From contig BOPV01000001.1 of NCBI GenBank assembly GCA_018332375.1, positions 3,348,001 to 3,412,000 of the forward strand: 64,000 nt of DNA, read 5' to 3'. This document shows positions 19,179 through 28,386 of this stretch, piece after piece (position 1 is the stretch's first letter; the number at the start of each line of letters is the position of its first letter). Both the position numbers and the translations under genes were made by a program. The notes beneath the pieces were generated by a model. It saw only the letters and a list, made by a program, of their open reading frames with translations. It ran no database searches and was not told the DNA's origin. Source of the DNA: Roseiterribacter gracilis (GTDB lineage Bacteria > Pseudomonadota > Alphaproteobacteria > BOG-932 > Roseiterribacteraceae).

Positions 19179-20059
19179 TGGACACGAAAAGCCGTATCGC
19201 GTTGGGGCTCGCTGTCCTCGCCGCCATCGTTGGTCTGCTCGCCGCGTCGAGCTTCTTCATCGTCAACGAAACGCAACAGGCGCTGGTGATCCAGTTCGGC
19301 CGGATCGAGCGCGAAGCGCGCGAGCCGGGCCTCTACTGGAAATTGCCGCTGGTGCAGACCGTGGCGCGCTACGACAAACGCGTGCTCGACGTCGACCCGC
19401 CGAGCGAGCGCGTCATTCTCGCCGACCAGAAGCGTCTCGTGGTCGACGTCTTCGCGCGCTACCGCATCGTCGATCCCACCCGTTTCTATCAGGCGATCGG
19501 CACCGAGTCGGCCGTCGAGGGTCGGTTGGGGTCGGTTCTGTCGGCTTCGTTACGGCGTGTACTGGGCGGCGTCGCGTTGCAGGCGCTGTTGTCGAACGAA
19601 CGCGCCGGTGTGATGCAGCGGATCAAGGAACAGGTCGAGGCCGAAGCGACCTCGTTCGGCATCCGTATCGTCGACGTGCGTATTCGCCGTGCCGATCTAC
19701 CCGACGAAACCAGCCAGGCGATCTATGCGCGGATGAAGTCGGAGCGCGAACGCGAAGCGGCCGAATTCCGCGCGCAGGGTTTCGAACAGGCGCAGCAGAT
19801 CAAGGGTAAGGCCGATCGCGAACGGACTGCGATCCTGGCCGAGGCCGAACGTGACTCGCAGATCCTGCGCGGTCAGGGCGACGCCGAAGCGATCAAGATC
19901 TACGCCGACGCGTTCGGGCGCGATCCGGAATTCTACGGCTTCTACCGGTCGTTGCAGGCCTATCGGCGTGCGCTCGGCAACGAAGACGCAACCTTGGTGT
20001 TGAGCCCCTCGAGCGAATTTTTTCGTTACATGCAGCGTTCGTTGGGGCCGGCGCGCTGA
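19178..20059 (+). CDS. hflC: HflC, regulator of FtsH protease
   Basis: A 293-residue partner of HflK. A signal-anchor helix lies at residues 8-31 (ALGLAVLAAIVGLLAASSFF), then the SPFH domain VNETQQALVIQFGRI, the HflC-typical AEATSFGIRIVDVRIRRADLP and the coiled region ERERTAILAEAERDSQILRG-like sequence. The C-terminus ALVLSPSSEFFRYM-like ending is conserved in the family. It is coupled to hflK upstream and to the DUF2065 gene downstream, each by a one-base overlap. Confidence 0.93.
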   Translation: MDTKSRIALGLAVLAAIVGLLAASSFFIVNETQQALVIQFGRIEREAREPGLYWKLPLVQTVARYDKRVLDVDPPSERVILADQKRLVVDVFARYRIVDPTRFYQAIGTESAVEGRLGSVLSASLRRVLGGVALQALLSNERAGVMQRIKEQVEAEATSFGIRIVDVRIRRADLPDETSQAIYARMKSEREREAAEFRAQGFEQAQQIKGKADRERTAILAEAERDSQILRGQGDAEAIKIYADAFGRDPEFYGFYRSLQAYRRALGNEDATLVLSPSSEFFRYMQRSLGPAR

Positions 20060-20253
20060 TGCGTGATCTCGTCACGGGGATCGGCATCGCGCTGGTGTTG
20101 GAAGGCGTCCTGTACGCAGCATTTCCGCTCGCTATGCGGCGTGCGATTGCAATGGCGCTGTCGATGCCGGCCAATCAGGTCCGCGCCGGCGCGCTATTTC
20201 TGGCAGCGGCAGGCGTTGCCGTCGTAGCCTTGGCCCGGCACGGCCTTGGTTGA
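20059..20253 (+). CDS. DUF2065 (YjeT-like) small membrane protein
   Basis: A 64-residue protein with two hydrophobic helices, MRDLVTGIGIALVLEGVLYA and AGALFLAAAGVAVVAL. Sequence, length and place between hflC and degP match the DUF2065/YjeT family found beside hflKC in many proteobacteria. No biochemical role is established as far as I know; context suggests membrane-protein quality control. Confidence 0.85.
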   Translation: MRDLVTGIGIALVLEGVLYAAFPLAMRRAIAMALSMPANQVRAGALFLAAAGVAVVALARHGLG

Positions 20254-20320
20254 ACCATTTTTGGCGGCTCCCTATGTGGACTCCCGCCTTCGTCTTTCTG
20301 TCTTCGCGAAAGGTTTCTCG

Positions 20321-21889
20321 ATGCAGTCCGCGGTGATCGTTCCCGCAAATCGCGCCCGGCGCGGCCTGATGGCCGTCGCGGCGCTCGCTTTCCTCGCCAC
20401 CGCTACCGTACCGGCTCCCGCCGCGGCCCAGCGTGCGCCCGACAGTTTCGCCGACCTGGCCGAAAAACTGTCGCCGGCCGTGGTCAACATCTCGACCACC
20501 TCGACGCCCAAGGCACAGGGCCAGGGTCCCCAGGGCGGTGAAGAAGGTGCGCCGGCGCCACGCCGCCGCGCACCGCAGCAGCAGCCGGGCCAGCGCGGCG
20601 ATCAGCAAAGCCCGTTCCCGCCGGGTTCGCCGTTCGATGAGTTCTTCAAAGACTTCTTCGAGCGCGGTCCGAACCCGACGCCGCGTCGCGTTGCGTCGCT
20701 GGGCTCGGGCTTCATCATCGACGCCGCCAAGGGCTACGTGATCACCAACAATCACGTGATCGACGGCGCCGACGAAATCAAAGTCACGCTGCACAACAAC
20801 AAGACGCTGACCGCCAAGCTGGTCGGCAAAGACGAACGTGCCGACGTCGCCGTGCTGCAAGTGCCGGCCGACAAGGAACTGGTCGCGCTCAACTGGGGCA
20901 ACTCGGACACGATGCGCGTTGGCGACTGGGTCGTCGCAGTCGGCAATCCGTTCGGCCTCGGCGGTTCGGTGACGGCCGGCATCGTGTCGGCGCGCGCACG
21001 CGGCCTGCCGGGTGCGGCCTATGACGACTTCATTCAGACCGATGCGTCGATCAACAAGGGCAATTCCGGTGGACCGTTGGTGAACCTCAAAGGCGAGGTC
21101 ATCGGCATCAACACCGCGATCTATTCGCCCACCGGCGGTTCGGTTGGCATTGGCTTCGCGCAGTCGACCACGATCGTGAAGCCGGTCGTCGATCAGATCA
21201 TTCAGTACGGCAAGGCCAAGCGCGGTTGGCTTGGCGTGCGCGTGCAGTCGATCCAAGACGACATGACCGAAAGCCTGGGTCTGAAACAGACGCGCGGTGC
21301 GCTGGTCGCCAGCGTGCAGCCGAATTCGCCGGCCGCGGCCGCGGGCATTCAGCCGCGTGACGTGATCACCGAATTCGACGGCAAGGACGTCACCGACAAT
21401 GCGCGCCTGCCGCGTCTGGTCGCTGCGGCCCAGATCGACAAGTCGGTGGCGGTGAAGGTGCTGCGCGACGGCAAGGAAAAGACGATCCAGGTGAAGGTCG
21501 CCGAAATGCCGGCCGACATCGACGTTGCCGACGCCAACGAACGTGAAGGCAAGCCGGCGCCGGCGAAGAACGCCGAACCGATCGAACAGCTTGGTCTTAG
21601 CGTCGCATCGCTGACGCCGGAACTGCGCCGCCAGTATCAGCTGAGCGAACAGTCCAACGGCGTGGTGATTACGTCGGTGAAGTCGGGCAGTGCGGCGGAA
21701 GAAAAAGGCATGCGTCCTGGCGACGTGCTGGTCGAAGTCGACCAGGGTCAGGTGGCGTCGCCCAAAGACGTCCAGGCGCGCATCGAGCAGGCGCGTCAGT
21801 CCGGCAAAAAGTCGGTGCTGATGCTACGCGAGCGCGGTGGCGACCAGGGCTACATCGCGGTTCCGCTGGCAGCGAAAGCCAAGGGCTGA
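20321..21889 (+). CDS. degP: DegP/HtrA-type periplasmic serine protease
   Basis: A 522-residue protease/chaperone. A signal peptide (LMAVAALAFLATATVPAPAAA) precedes a Gln/Pro-rich linker. The trypsin-like domain has the triad His in ITNNHVIDGADE, Asp in ERADVAVLQV and Ser in NKGNSGGPLVNLKGE. Two PDZ domains follow, starting near GWLGVRVQSIQDD and QLGLSVASLTPEL. ATG 20321 is preceded by AAAGG; the upstream in-frame start at 20246 adds 25 residues and is less likely. It ends the thyA-to-degP block and is followed by a strong terminator. Confidence 0.95.
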   Translation: MQSAVIVPANRARRGLMAVAALAFLATATVPAPAAAQRAPDSFADLAEKLSPAVVNISTTSTPKAQGQGPQGGEEGAPAPRRRAPQQQPGQRGDQQSPFPPGSPFDEFFKDFFERGPNPTPRRVASLGSGFIIDAAKGYVITNNHVIDGADEIKVTLHNNKTLTAKLVGKDERADVAVLQVPADKELVALNWGNSDTMRVGDWVVAVGNPFGLGGSVTAGIVSARARGLPGAAYDDFIQTDASINKGNSGGPLVNLKGEVIGINTAIYSPTGGSVGIGFAQSTTIVKPVVDQIIQYGKAKRGWLGVRVQSIQDDMTESLGLKQTRGALVASVQPNSPAAAAGIQPRDVITEFDGKDVTDNARLPRLVAAAQIDKSVAVKVLRDGKEKTIQVKVAEMPADIDVADANEREGKPAPAKNAEPIEQLGLSVASLTPELRRQYQLSEQSNGVVITSVKSGSAAEEKGMRPGDVLVEVDQGQVASPKDVQARIEQARQSGKKSVLMLRERGGDQGYIAVPLAAKAKG

Positions 21890-21910
21890 TCGCTTCCAAC
21901 ATCGAACCGG

Positions 21911-21937
21911 AAACGGCGCTCTTCGGAGCGCCGTTTT
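21911..21937. terminator. Bidirectional intrinsic terminator between degP and serB
   Basis: A perfect 11-bp stem AAACGGCGCTC / GAGCGCCGTTT with a TTCG tetraloop, ending in TTTT on the plus strand and in T on the minus strand (from the AAA). It lies in the 52-base gap between two convergent genes and can serve both. Confidence 0.9.
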
Positions 21938-21941
21938 CGCT

Positions 21942-22844
21942 TCAGGGCGTGATGATTTCCGCCGCGCGGAATCCCTGCGCGTAGAGCAAGCCGCTGAGAT
22001 CGGCGTAATCGAGCCGCGCGCGTGCTGCCGTGCGCACCGCCGGCTTGGCGTGATAGGCGACGCCGAGCCCAGCCGCGAGCAGCATCGGCAGATCGTTGGC
22101 GCCGTCGCCGACCGACAAGGTCGCTGCCAGCGGCACTTGCAGACGCGCCGCGGTTTCTTTCAGCACGCGAAGCTTGTCGTCCTTGTCGCGCACCGGCTCG
22201 CGCACTGTGCCGGTAAGTTTCCCGGCGCCGAGTTCGAGCACGTTGGCGTGGATCTCGTGAAACCCGATCGTTGCGGCGACCGGTTCGGCAAAGCGCGTGA
22301 AGCCACCCGACACCAACACGCAATGCGCGCCCGCTTCGCGCATCGTCGCCAGCAGCGACGCGGCGCCACCATGCAGGGTGATGCGTTTGGCGACTTCGTC
22401 GAGCGACGCTTCGGGCAGGTCTTTCAGCAGCGCGACGCGTTCGATCAGCGCGGCACGGAAATCGAGCTCGCCGTTCATCGCACGCGCCGTGATGTCAGCG
22501 ATGCGGTCGCGCAAACCGACCAACTCGGCCAGCTCATCCAGCATTTCCTGGCCGATGATCGTCGACTCAAGATCGGCGAGCAGCAGGCGCTTGCGGCGGT
22601 CGGCGGTCGGTTGCGCGATGACGTCGATCGGGTCATTGCCGATCGCGCGACGCAGCGCGGAGTCGGCCTGGTCGGGATCAGCATCCGCGAACGGAAGATC
22701 GATCGCGCGATCGTCGTGCAGCACGTCGGGCGCGCCGGGTTCGGCGCCCAAACTTGCCAGCGCGTCGCGCGCATTGGCGACGGTCGCGGCCAAGGCGCCC
22801 GGCTCCAGCGACGGTCCCGCGATCAATGTGGCGACGTAGTCCAT
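21942..22844 (-). CDS. serB: Phosphoserine phosphatase
   Basis: A 300-residue HAD phosphatase making serine from phosphoserine. The first 80 residues are an ACT-like domain; the HAD core follows: motif I LLLADLESTIIGQEML, motif II VLVSGGFTRFAEPVA, motif III lysine near REPVRDKDDKL and motif IV SVGDGANDLPMLLAAGLG. In motif I the second acid, normally Asp (DxDxT), is Glu (DLEST). The start MDYVATLIAGP is chosen over the longer open frame to 23201, whose extra part is not protein-like and crosses the opposite small gene. Confidence 0.93.
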   Translation of the reverse strand: MDYVATLIAGPSLEPGALAATVANARDALASLGAEPGAPDVLHDDRAIDLPFADADPDQADSALRRAIGNDPIDVIAQPTADRRKRLLLADLESTIIGQEMLDELAELVGLRDRIADITARAMNGELDFRAALIERVALLKDLPEASLDEVAKRITLHGGAASLLATMREAGAHCVLVSGGFTRFAEPVAATIGFHEIHANVLELGAGKLTGTVREPVRDKDDKLRVLKETAARLQVPLAATLSVGDGANDLPMLLAAGLGVAYHAKPAVRTAARARLDYADLSGLLYAQGFRAAEIITP

Positions 22845-22908
22845 GCGACTCCCCGAAACGGCGCGCCTGCCTAGCACGGCGACGGAAAAACGCCGCCCAA
22901 AAGCCTGA

Positions 22909-22937
22909 TTGACCCTGCCCGGAGTCCTCTGTAGCCT
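22909..22937 (+). promoter_or_regulatory. Candidate sigma-70 promoter upstream of the small protein gene
   Basis: TTGACC (22909-22914) and TAGCCT (22932-22937) are separated by 17 bases. The -10 match is only fair. The Fur-like site begins 5 bases further on, where transcription would start, and the ATG is at 22974. Confidence 0.4.
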
Positions 22938-22941
22938 CGAA

Positions 22942-22958
22942 TTGATAATCATTTGCAA
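22942..22958 (+). promoter_or_regulatory. Fur-box-like operator
   Basis: TTGATAATCATTTGCAA contains GATAATCATTTGCA, close to the half-site pattern of Fur boxes (GATAATCATT). It shares GATAATCA-TTGCA with the site ahead of the PepSY/TonB iron genes (30326-30339), in the same orientation relative to the downstream gene. It lies 16 bases before the ATG at 22974. Confidence 0.55.
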
Positions 22959-22973
22959 CAAGGCAGGCGCTCT

Positions 22974-23252
22974 ATGCTCGAGTCCGATGGCGAGTTCGGG
23001 GATCTTTGCCGCCTTTATTGGGGCGCCACGGGACCGTATCCGCATCTGACGCGCGCGCGGCTGCTGGAGCTCGCGGCCGAATTGGCCGGCGAAGGCGATT
23101 CGCGGTGCTGGCAGAACCTGCTGGACGAAATCGGCCGGCGATTCGGCGGGCACGAACGACGCGGTCGCTTGGTCGTCACCGACGAACTGGGCTGCGTGCA
23201 TCTGCTACCGCGCCATCTGGCGCCGTCCCCAAAGAAACGCGCCGCGCACTAA
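22974..23252 (+). CDS. Small protein of unknown function behind a Fur-like site
   Basis: A 92-residue soluble protein, MLESDGEFGDLCRLYWGATG at the start and a basic end (APSPKKRAAH). It has two Cys, four Trp/Tyr and a helical middle (RARLLELAAELAGEGDSRCW). No family recognised; it is not HemP. ATG 22974 with AAGG upstream is preferred to a TTG at 22953 that lies inside the regulatory site. The adjacent Fur-like operator suggests iron-dependent expression. It is followed 66 bases later by pyk. Confidence 0.6.
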   Translation: MLESDGEFGDLCRLYWGATGPYPHLTRARLLELAAELAGEGDSRCWQNLLDEIGRRFGGHERRGRLVVTDELGCVHLLPRHLAPSPKKRAAH

Positions 23253-23318
23253 TTCTTCTCGTTCCTTGCCGCTTCGAGGGGTGTTCGTGACGCGTGCGGC
23301 TCCCTAGACTCCCGCGCC

Positions 23319-24758
23319 ATGCAAGACTCGGTCGCCCGCCGCCGCCGCCGTAAGACCAAAATTGTCGCGACGCTGGGACCTGCCAGCTCGACACGCGACA
23401 AGATCGCCGCGCTGGTCGAAGCCGGCGTCGACGTCTTCCGGCTGAATTTCAGTCACGGCACCCACGAGGATCACGCCGCGCGTGTCGAATCGATTCGCTC
23501 GATCGAAGAAGAGATCGGACGGCCGATTGCGATCCTCGCCGACCTGCAAGGTCCGAAGCTGCGCATCGGGACATTCGAATCCGGCTCGGTCTCGTTGGTC
23601 GCGGGCCAGGCGTTTCGTCTGGATATGAATCCGGCACCGGGCGACGCGACGCGCGTGCACCTGCCGCACCAGGAATTGATCGACGCGATTACGCCGGGCT
23701 CGGACGTGTTGCTCGATGACGGTCGCGTGCGGTTGCGCGTGACGGCGCAGCACAAGGACGCGCTCGACACGGTTGTGGTTGCCGGCGCGCAGCTGTCGAA
23801 CCGCAAGGGCGTCAACGTGCCGGAAATCGTGCTGCCGCTGTCGGCGCTGACAGAAAAAGATCGCCGCGATCTGCAGGCCGCGTTGGAATTCGGCGTCGAC
23901 TGGGTGGCGCTGTCCTTCGTGCAGCGTCCCGACGACGTGGCCGAGGCGCGCCGCCTGATCGAAGGCCGCGCCGCGATTATCGTGAAGCTCGAAAAGCCGC
24001 AGGCCCTCGATCACCTCGAACAGCTGATCGAAATGTCGGACGGCGTGATGGTTGCGCGCGGCGATCTCGGCGTCGAAATGCCGGCCGAAGACGTTCCGGT
24101 GTTGCAGCGCCGGATCATCGCCGCGGTGCGCCGCGCCGGCAAACCGGTGATCGTCGCAACGCAGATGCTGGAATCGATGATCTCGGCGCCGACGCCGACG
24201 CGCGCCGAAGCAAGCGACGTCGCGACGGCGGTCTATGAAGGCACCGACGCGGTCATGCTGTCGGCCGAAACTGCATCAGGCGACTATCCGCTTGAAGCAG
24301 TCGGCATCATGGATCGCATCGCCGCACGCGTCGAAAGCGATCCGGCCTATCGTTCGATCATGGACGCCGATCATCCGGCGCCGGAAAAAACTGCAGCCGA
24401 TGCGATCACGCGCGCTGCGACCGACATCGCAACCACGATCGGCGCGGCTGCAATCGCGACCTACACCACGTCGGGTTCGACGGCGCTGCGCTGCGTGCGC
24501 GAGCGGCCGAGCGTGCCGATCCTGTGTCTCACGTCAAAGCTGGCGACGGCACGACGGCTGGTTTTGTCCTACGGCGTTGAACCGATCCGCACTGCGGAAA
24601 TCGACAGTTTCGCCGCCATGGTCCAAGACGCATGCCGTTGGGCAATCGGACGTGGCTACGCAAAAACCGGCGAGCGTCTGGTGATTACCGCGGGCGTTCC
24701 GTTCGGCACGCCGGGCAACACGAATATATTACGCATCGCGTGGGTGGGAGACCGCTAA
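23319..24758 (+). CDS. pyk: Pyruvate kinase
   Basis: A 479-residue glycolytic enzyme making pyruvate and ATP from PEP and ADP. It opens with [18 protein letters not shown] and [15 protein letters not shown]. The catalytic Lys lies in [16 protein letters not shown] (the family IxxKIE motif), followed by [28 protein letters not shown] and the metal-binding [20 protein letters not shown]. The C-terminal domain (about 350-479) is complete and of usual length. Confidence 0.95.
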   Translation: MQDSVARRRRRKTKIVATLGPASSTRDKIAALVEAGVDVFRLNFSHGTHEDHAARVESIRSIEEEIGRPIAILADLQGPKLRIGTFESGSVSLVAGQAFRLDMNPAPGDATRVHLPHQELIDAITPGSDVLLDDGRVRLRVTAQHKDALDTVVVAGAQLSNRKGVNVPEIVLPLSALTEKDRRDLQAALEFGVDWVALSFVQRPDDVAEARRLIEGRAAIIVKLEKPQALDHLEQLIEMSDGVMVARGDLGVEMPAEDVPVLQRRIIAAVRRAGKPVIVATQMLESMISAPTPTRAEASDVATAVYEGTDAVMLSAETASGDYPLEAVGIMDRIAARVESDPAYRSIMDADHPAPEKTAADAITRAATDIATTIGAAAIATYTTSGSTALRCVRERPSVPILCLTSKLATARRLVLSYGVEPIRTAEIDSFAAMVQDACRWAIGRGYAKTGERLVITAGVPFGTPGNTNILRIAWVGDR

Positions 24759-24825
24759 ATCTCTTCACACGTCCTTCACAAGAGCAGCTGACCGTGCATC
24801 ATTGGATTGCTGCTCTGAGGATCGT

Positions 24826-26223
24826 GTGACGCAACAACTCGAAAACGCCGCCGAAGTCGTACAGCGTGTCGCCTCGATTGCGGGCGAACTTGGAATTGAA
24901 GTCGCCGATGTCGTCGGCAATGTCGAAGACGTCACCAAGCGCGTCGACGAACAAGCAGTCTCTGCACAAGAGCTGCGCCGCGTTTCTGCCGATCTTGCCG
25001 ATCGCAATCGCGAAGTCGCCAAACTGGCTGCTACGGCGACGGAAACTGCCGCCGCGGCGGTGCGAACCGCAAGCGATTCACGTGAATCGATGCGCCATGC
25101 GATGGTCGATATCGGGGCGCTGGTCAGTGCGGTGCAGGCGATTGAATCGCAACTCTCGACCTTGGCAAGCTCGCTCGATCGCGTCGGAAAAGTTGCGCGC
25201 GGCATCGATGCAATTGCGCGCCAGACAAATCTGCTGGCGCTGAATGCGACCATCGAAGCGGCACGCGCTGGCGCAGCTGGTAAAGGCTTCGCCGTCGTCG
25301 CTTCCGAAGTGAAGGCGTTGGCAAAAAACACCAGCGATGCGACGGCGGAAATCGACGCGACGCTCAAAGAGCTCGCCGACAACACCAAGCGTCTGATGGC
25401 CGACGGTGCGACTGGCGTCGAAAAGGCCGCGACCGTGCGCGCGGGGACCGAGGGGTTTGGTCACGCGATCGATGCGATCGCCGACGCGCTGACCAAAGTC
25501 GACCGCGATTCGACCGTGATCGCATCGCAGGCCAACCAGATCGAAGACAATTGCGCGGCGCTGCTCGAAGGCATGACCGAGTTTACGTCCGGCTTCGAAC
25601 ACTCGGCCGGCGCATTGCGCGAAGCGCGCGGCCGGTTGGGCGGATTGCTGCAACGCGCCGAGTCCTTGATCGAAGCGACGGCCTTGTCGGGCGCAGAGAC
25701 GATCGACACGCCGTTCGTGCGCTATGTCACTGATCTCGCAAACCAGATCTCGACGCTGTTCGATGACGCGATCGCGCGCGGCGAAATTTCGGCCGCCGAT
25801 CTGTTCGACGAAACATATCAGCCCATCGCGGGTACCAACCCGCAGCAGTTGAAGACGCGCTTCACCGATTTCACCGATCGTCATCTGCCGCACGTGCAAG
25901 AGCCGGCGCTGGCGTTCGATCCGCGCGTGGTGTTTTGCGCATCGGTCGATCGCAACGGATACCTGCCGACGCACAACAAGAAATTCTCGCAACCGCACGG
26001 GACCGACCCGGCGTGGAACACCGCCAACGGCCGCAACCGCCGCATCTTCGACGATCGGGTCGGGTTGGCAGCAGGCCGGTCGACCAAGCCCTTCCTGGTG
26101 CAGAGCTACCGGCGCGACATGGGCGGCGGGCAGTTCGCGATGATGAAGGACGTCTCAGCCCCGATCCGGGTGCAGGGGCGGCATTGGGGCGGGCTGCGCC
26201 TGGCCTACCGGGTGGATCGCTAA
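24826..26223 (+). CDS. Soluble methyl-accepting chemotaxis-like protein with C-terminal sensor domain
   Basis: A 465-residue protein without signal peptide or membrane segment. Residues about 10-270 form the long helical signalling region with the MCP hairpin tip [21 protein letters not shown], which docks CheA/CheW. The C-terminal 150 residues, starting near [20 protein letters not shown] and including [18 protein letters not shown] and [20 protein letters not shown], look like a Cache-like sensor found in other cytoplasmic or inverted-order receptors. GTG 24826 has GAGG upstream; TTG 24802 is also in frame. No che genes are nearby. Confidence 0.8.
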   Translation: MTQQLENAAEVVQRVASIAGELGIEVADVVGNVEDVTKRVDEQAVSAQELRRVSADLADRNREVAKLAATATETAAAAVRTASDSRESMRHAMVDIGALVSAVQAIESQLSTLASSLDRVGKVARGIDAIARQTNLLALNATIEAARAGAAGKGFAVVASEVKALAKNTSDATAEIDATLKELADNTKRLMADGATGVEKAATVRAGTEGFGHAIDAIADALTKVDRDSTVIASQANQIEDNCAALLEGMTEFTSGFEHSAGALREARGRLGGLLQRAESLIEATALSGAETIDTPFVRYVTDLANQISTLFDDAIARGEISAADLFDETYQPIAGTNPQQLKTRFTDFTDRHLPHVQEPALAFDPRVVFCASVDRNGYLPTHNKKFSQPHGTDPAWNTANGRNRRIFDDRVGLAAGRSTKPFLVQSYRRDMGGGQFAMMKDVSAPIRVQGRHWGGLRLAYRVDR

Positions 26224-26245
26224 AAGCGGGGCTGTAGAAACGCGG

Positions 26246-26278
26246 AACGGGCCGGCCTCGATCGAGACCGGCCCGTTT
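26246..26278. terminator. Bidirectional hairpin between chemoreceptor gene and rpmJ
   Basis: An 11-bp stem (about 26245-26255 with 26268-26278, last pair G-T) extended by three more pairs after one mismatch. It lies between two convergent genes; the T-tract is short (GTTT on plus, GTT on minus). Confidence 0.7.
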
Positions 26279-26317
26279 CCGGGGAAAACAAATGCGGACC
26301 CGAAGGCCCGCAGGTTC

Positions 26318-26443
26318 TCAGCCCTGGCGGGCCTTGAAGCGCGGGTTCTGCTTGTTGATGACGTAGACGCGGCCCTTGCGACGGACAACGCGGCAAGCCT
26401 TGTGGCGGGTCTTCAGCGTCTTCAGCGAACTAACGATCTTCAC
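26318..26443 (-). CDS. rpmJ: Ribosomal protein L36, zinc-independent form
   Basis: A 41-residue protein [40 protein letters not shown]. It has one Cys only, so it lacks the four-ligand zinc ribbon of standard L36; this is the YkgO-like 41-residue form that is the sole L36 of many alphaproteobacteria. GTG at 26443 has AAGGAG 7 bases upstream, an excellent fit. Longer in-frame starts have no support. Confidence 0.93.
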   Translation of the reverse strand: MKIVSSLKTLKTRHKACRVVRRKGRVYVINKQNPRFKARQG

Positions 26444-26502
26444 GGCACGGCTCCTTAAGAAGGCGCGGAACCTACCGACGGGTCTCCGCCGGGTCAAGCG
26501 AC

Positions 26503-27480
26503 TTAGCCGGGCTTGAGCGCGTGGAATCGGTAGAGTTTCAGCCCTTTCATCAAGGCCTCGGCCCGTTTTCCCCACAATTTGACCTCAGACGTCACGGCGT
26601 CGCGGGTCTCGTCGTTGAGCTCGTGGCTTTCCAGGTGCTTTTGCAGGATCGACAGGGCGCTGGCGATGAAGCCGATCTGGCGGGCCGTCGAGTCTTCGGC
26701 GATGCGCACGTCCAGCTTCATCTTGGCAAAGGTCTCTTTGGCCTCGTCGATCGACCAGGGGAACGGCTCGACCGGCTCCACGTCGCTCCAGCTACGCAGG
26801 CCCGGCAGCACGTCCTGGCTGGTGACGACATAGTCGATCAGCAGCATCTGCCCGCCCGGCTTCAGCGAGTCGTTGATCTTGCGGAACAGCGCGCCTTTGT
26901 CGGCGACCGTGAACAACGTCTCCTTGGCGAAGATGACGTCGTAGCGACGGTCCATCGCAAAATTGTTGGGATCGTAGTGGCTGATCGGCGCCTGCTTCTG
27001 CAGGTTGGCCTTCTTCGAATACTCCATCCCGTATTCGGCCAGCATTGGATTGGCTTCCAGGCCAGTGATCCAAGCGCCGTACGAGCGGTGCATCGTGCGC
27101 GACAGGCCGCCCAGGCCGGCGGACATGTCCAACACGCTCATCGTGTTGTTGATGCCGAGCGGTTTGACCAGGCTTTCGGTGTATTCCTTGCCGCCCGGCG
27201 TCGTCAGGCCTTCGCCCCACATCTTTTCGGCGACCTGAATGCGGGTCGCCGTCCAGAGCGGCTTGCCGAACCGGTCCAGCGCGCCGGCCGCTTTGTTCGA
27301 CGGGCTGGCAGGACCTTCCTCGATCACCCCGGCGGCCTCGGCCTCGGCCTTTTCGCGCGCCTTGAGAGCGGATAGATCGTAGCCCTCCCACCACGCTACC
27401 AACCGATTTCGCATGGTAAGGCGAAACGGCTTCGGCGCGGCCGTTTCGGACTGGTCTGGTTCGTCGGTGGGATTTGTCAT
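26503..27480 (-). CDS. SAM-dependent methyltransferase
   Basis: A 325-residue class I methyltransferase. Residues about 120-230 form the Rossmann core: [17 protein letters not shown] is motif I binding [13 protein letters not shown] the acidic loop, and [15 protein letters not shown] with [13 protein letters not shown] the later motifs. The N-terminal 75 residues are charged and probably partly disordered; the C-terminal part is helical. It somewhat resembles phosphoethanolamine/phospholipid-type methyltransferases, but the substrate cannot be read from sequence. Divergent from kdsA with 57 bases between. Confidence 0.75.
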   Translation of the reverse strand: MTNPTDEPDQSETAAPKPFRLTMRNRLVAWWEGYDLSALKAREKAEAEAAGVIEEGPASPSNKAAGALDRFGKPLWTATRIQVAEKMWGEGLTTPGGKEYTESLVKPLGINNTMSVLDMSAGLGGLSRTMHRSYGAWITGLEANPMLAEYGMEYSKKANLQKQAPISHYDPNNFAMDRRYDVIFAKETLFTVADKGALFRKINDSLKPGGQMLLIDYVVTSQDVLPGLRSWSDVEPVEPFPWSIDEAKETFAKMKLDVRIAEDSTARQIGFIASALSILQKHLESHELNDETRDAVTSEVKLWGKRAEALMKGLKLYRFHALKPG

Positions 27481-27537
27481 GGGATTCTGCGAGCGATGCT
27501 CGCGGTGCTTCCTTAATCGCGCGTAAAAGATGTGGTC

Positions 27538-28386
27538 ATGGCCAAGCATCGTATCGTTGAAGTCGGCGGACTCGAAATCGCAAATGACAAGAATCTGGTC
27601 CTTATCGCCGGACCGTGCGTGCTCGAAAGTCGTGCGCACGCGCTGGAAACCGCGCAGGCGGTAAAGGAAATCGCCGGCCGGGCTGGCGTGGGCCTGATCT
27701 ACAAGACGTCATTCGACAAAGCGAATCGGACGTCGAATGCCAGCGCGCGCGGCATGGGCATGGCGAACGCGCTGCCCATCTTCGCGGAGATCCGCGAAAC
27801 ATTCGGCGTTCCGGTTCTGACCGACGTGCACGAGCCGTCGCATTGCGCTGCGGTCGCCGAAGCGGTCGATGTGCTGCAGATCCCCGCCTTCTTGTCGCGG
27901 CAAACCGACTTGCTCGTCGCCGCCGCTGAAACCGGCCGCGCGATCAACATCAAGAAGGGACAATTCCTGGCGCCGTGGGACATGGCGAACGTTGCCAAGA
28001 AATGCAGCGACGCCGGCAATGATCGTCTGCTGCTGTGCGAGCGCGGCGCATCCTTTGGCTACAACACCTTGGTTAGCGACATGCGTTCGCTGCCCATCAT
28101 GGCGAAGACGGGCTATCCGATCGTCTTCGACGCAACGCATTCGGTGCAGCAGCCCGGTGGTCAAGGAACGACCAGCGGCGGTCAGCGCGAATTCGTTCCG
28201 GTTCTGGCGCGGGCCGCGATTGCGATCGGCGTCGCGGCAGTCTTCATCGAGACCCATCAGGATCCAGATCACGCACCGTCGGACGGCCCCAACATGGTGC
28301 GGTTGGATCGCTTGGAAGCGCTGCTGAAGATGCTTGTCGCATTCGACAAGCTGGCGAAAGCAAATCCGGTCAGCCTCGACAGCTGA
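27538..28386 (+). CDS. kdsA: 3-deoxy-8-phosphooctulonate synthase (Kdo-8-P synthase)
   Basis: A 282-residue TIM-barrel enzyme that condenses PEP with arabinose-5-phosphate for LPS inner-core Kdo. Features: [90 protein letters not shown] and [18 protein letters not shown], all family blocks. ATG 27538 gives the usual start; GTG 27532 is two codons earlier. Its stop codon abuts the stop of the convergent TonB gene. kdsD, the enzyme making its substrate, lies 2 kb away. Confidence 0.96.
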   Translation: MAKHRIVEVGGLEIANDKNLVLIAGPCVLESRAHALETAQAVKEIAGRAGVGLIYKTSFDKANRTSNASARGMGMANALPIFAEIRETFGVPVLTDVHEPSHCAAVAEAVDVLQIPAFLSRQTDLLVAAAETGRAINIKKGQFLAPWDMANVAKKCSDAGNDRLLLCERGASFGYNTLVSDMRSLPIMAKTGYPIVFDATHSVQQPGGQGTTSGGQREFVPVLARAAIAIGVAAVFIETHQDPDHAPSDGPNMVRLDRLEALLKMLVAFDKLAKANPVSLDS

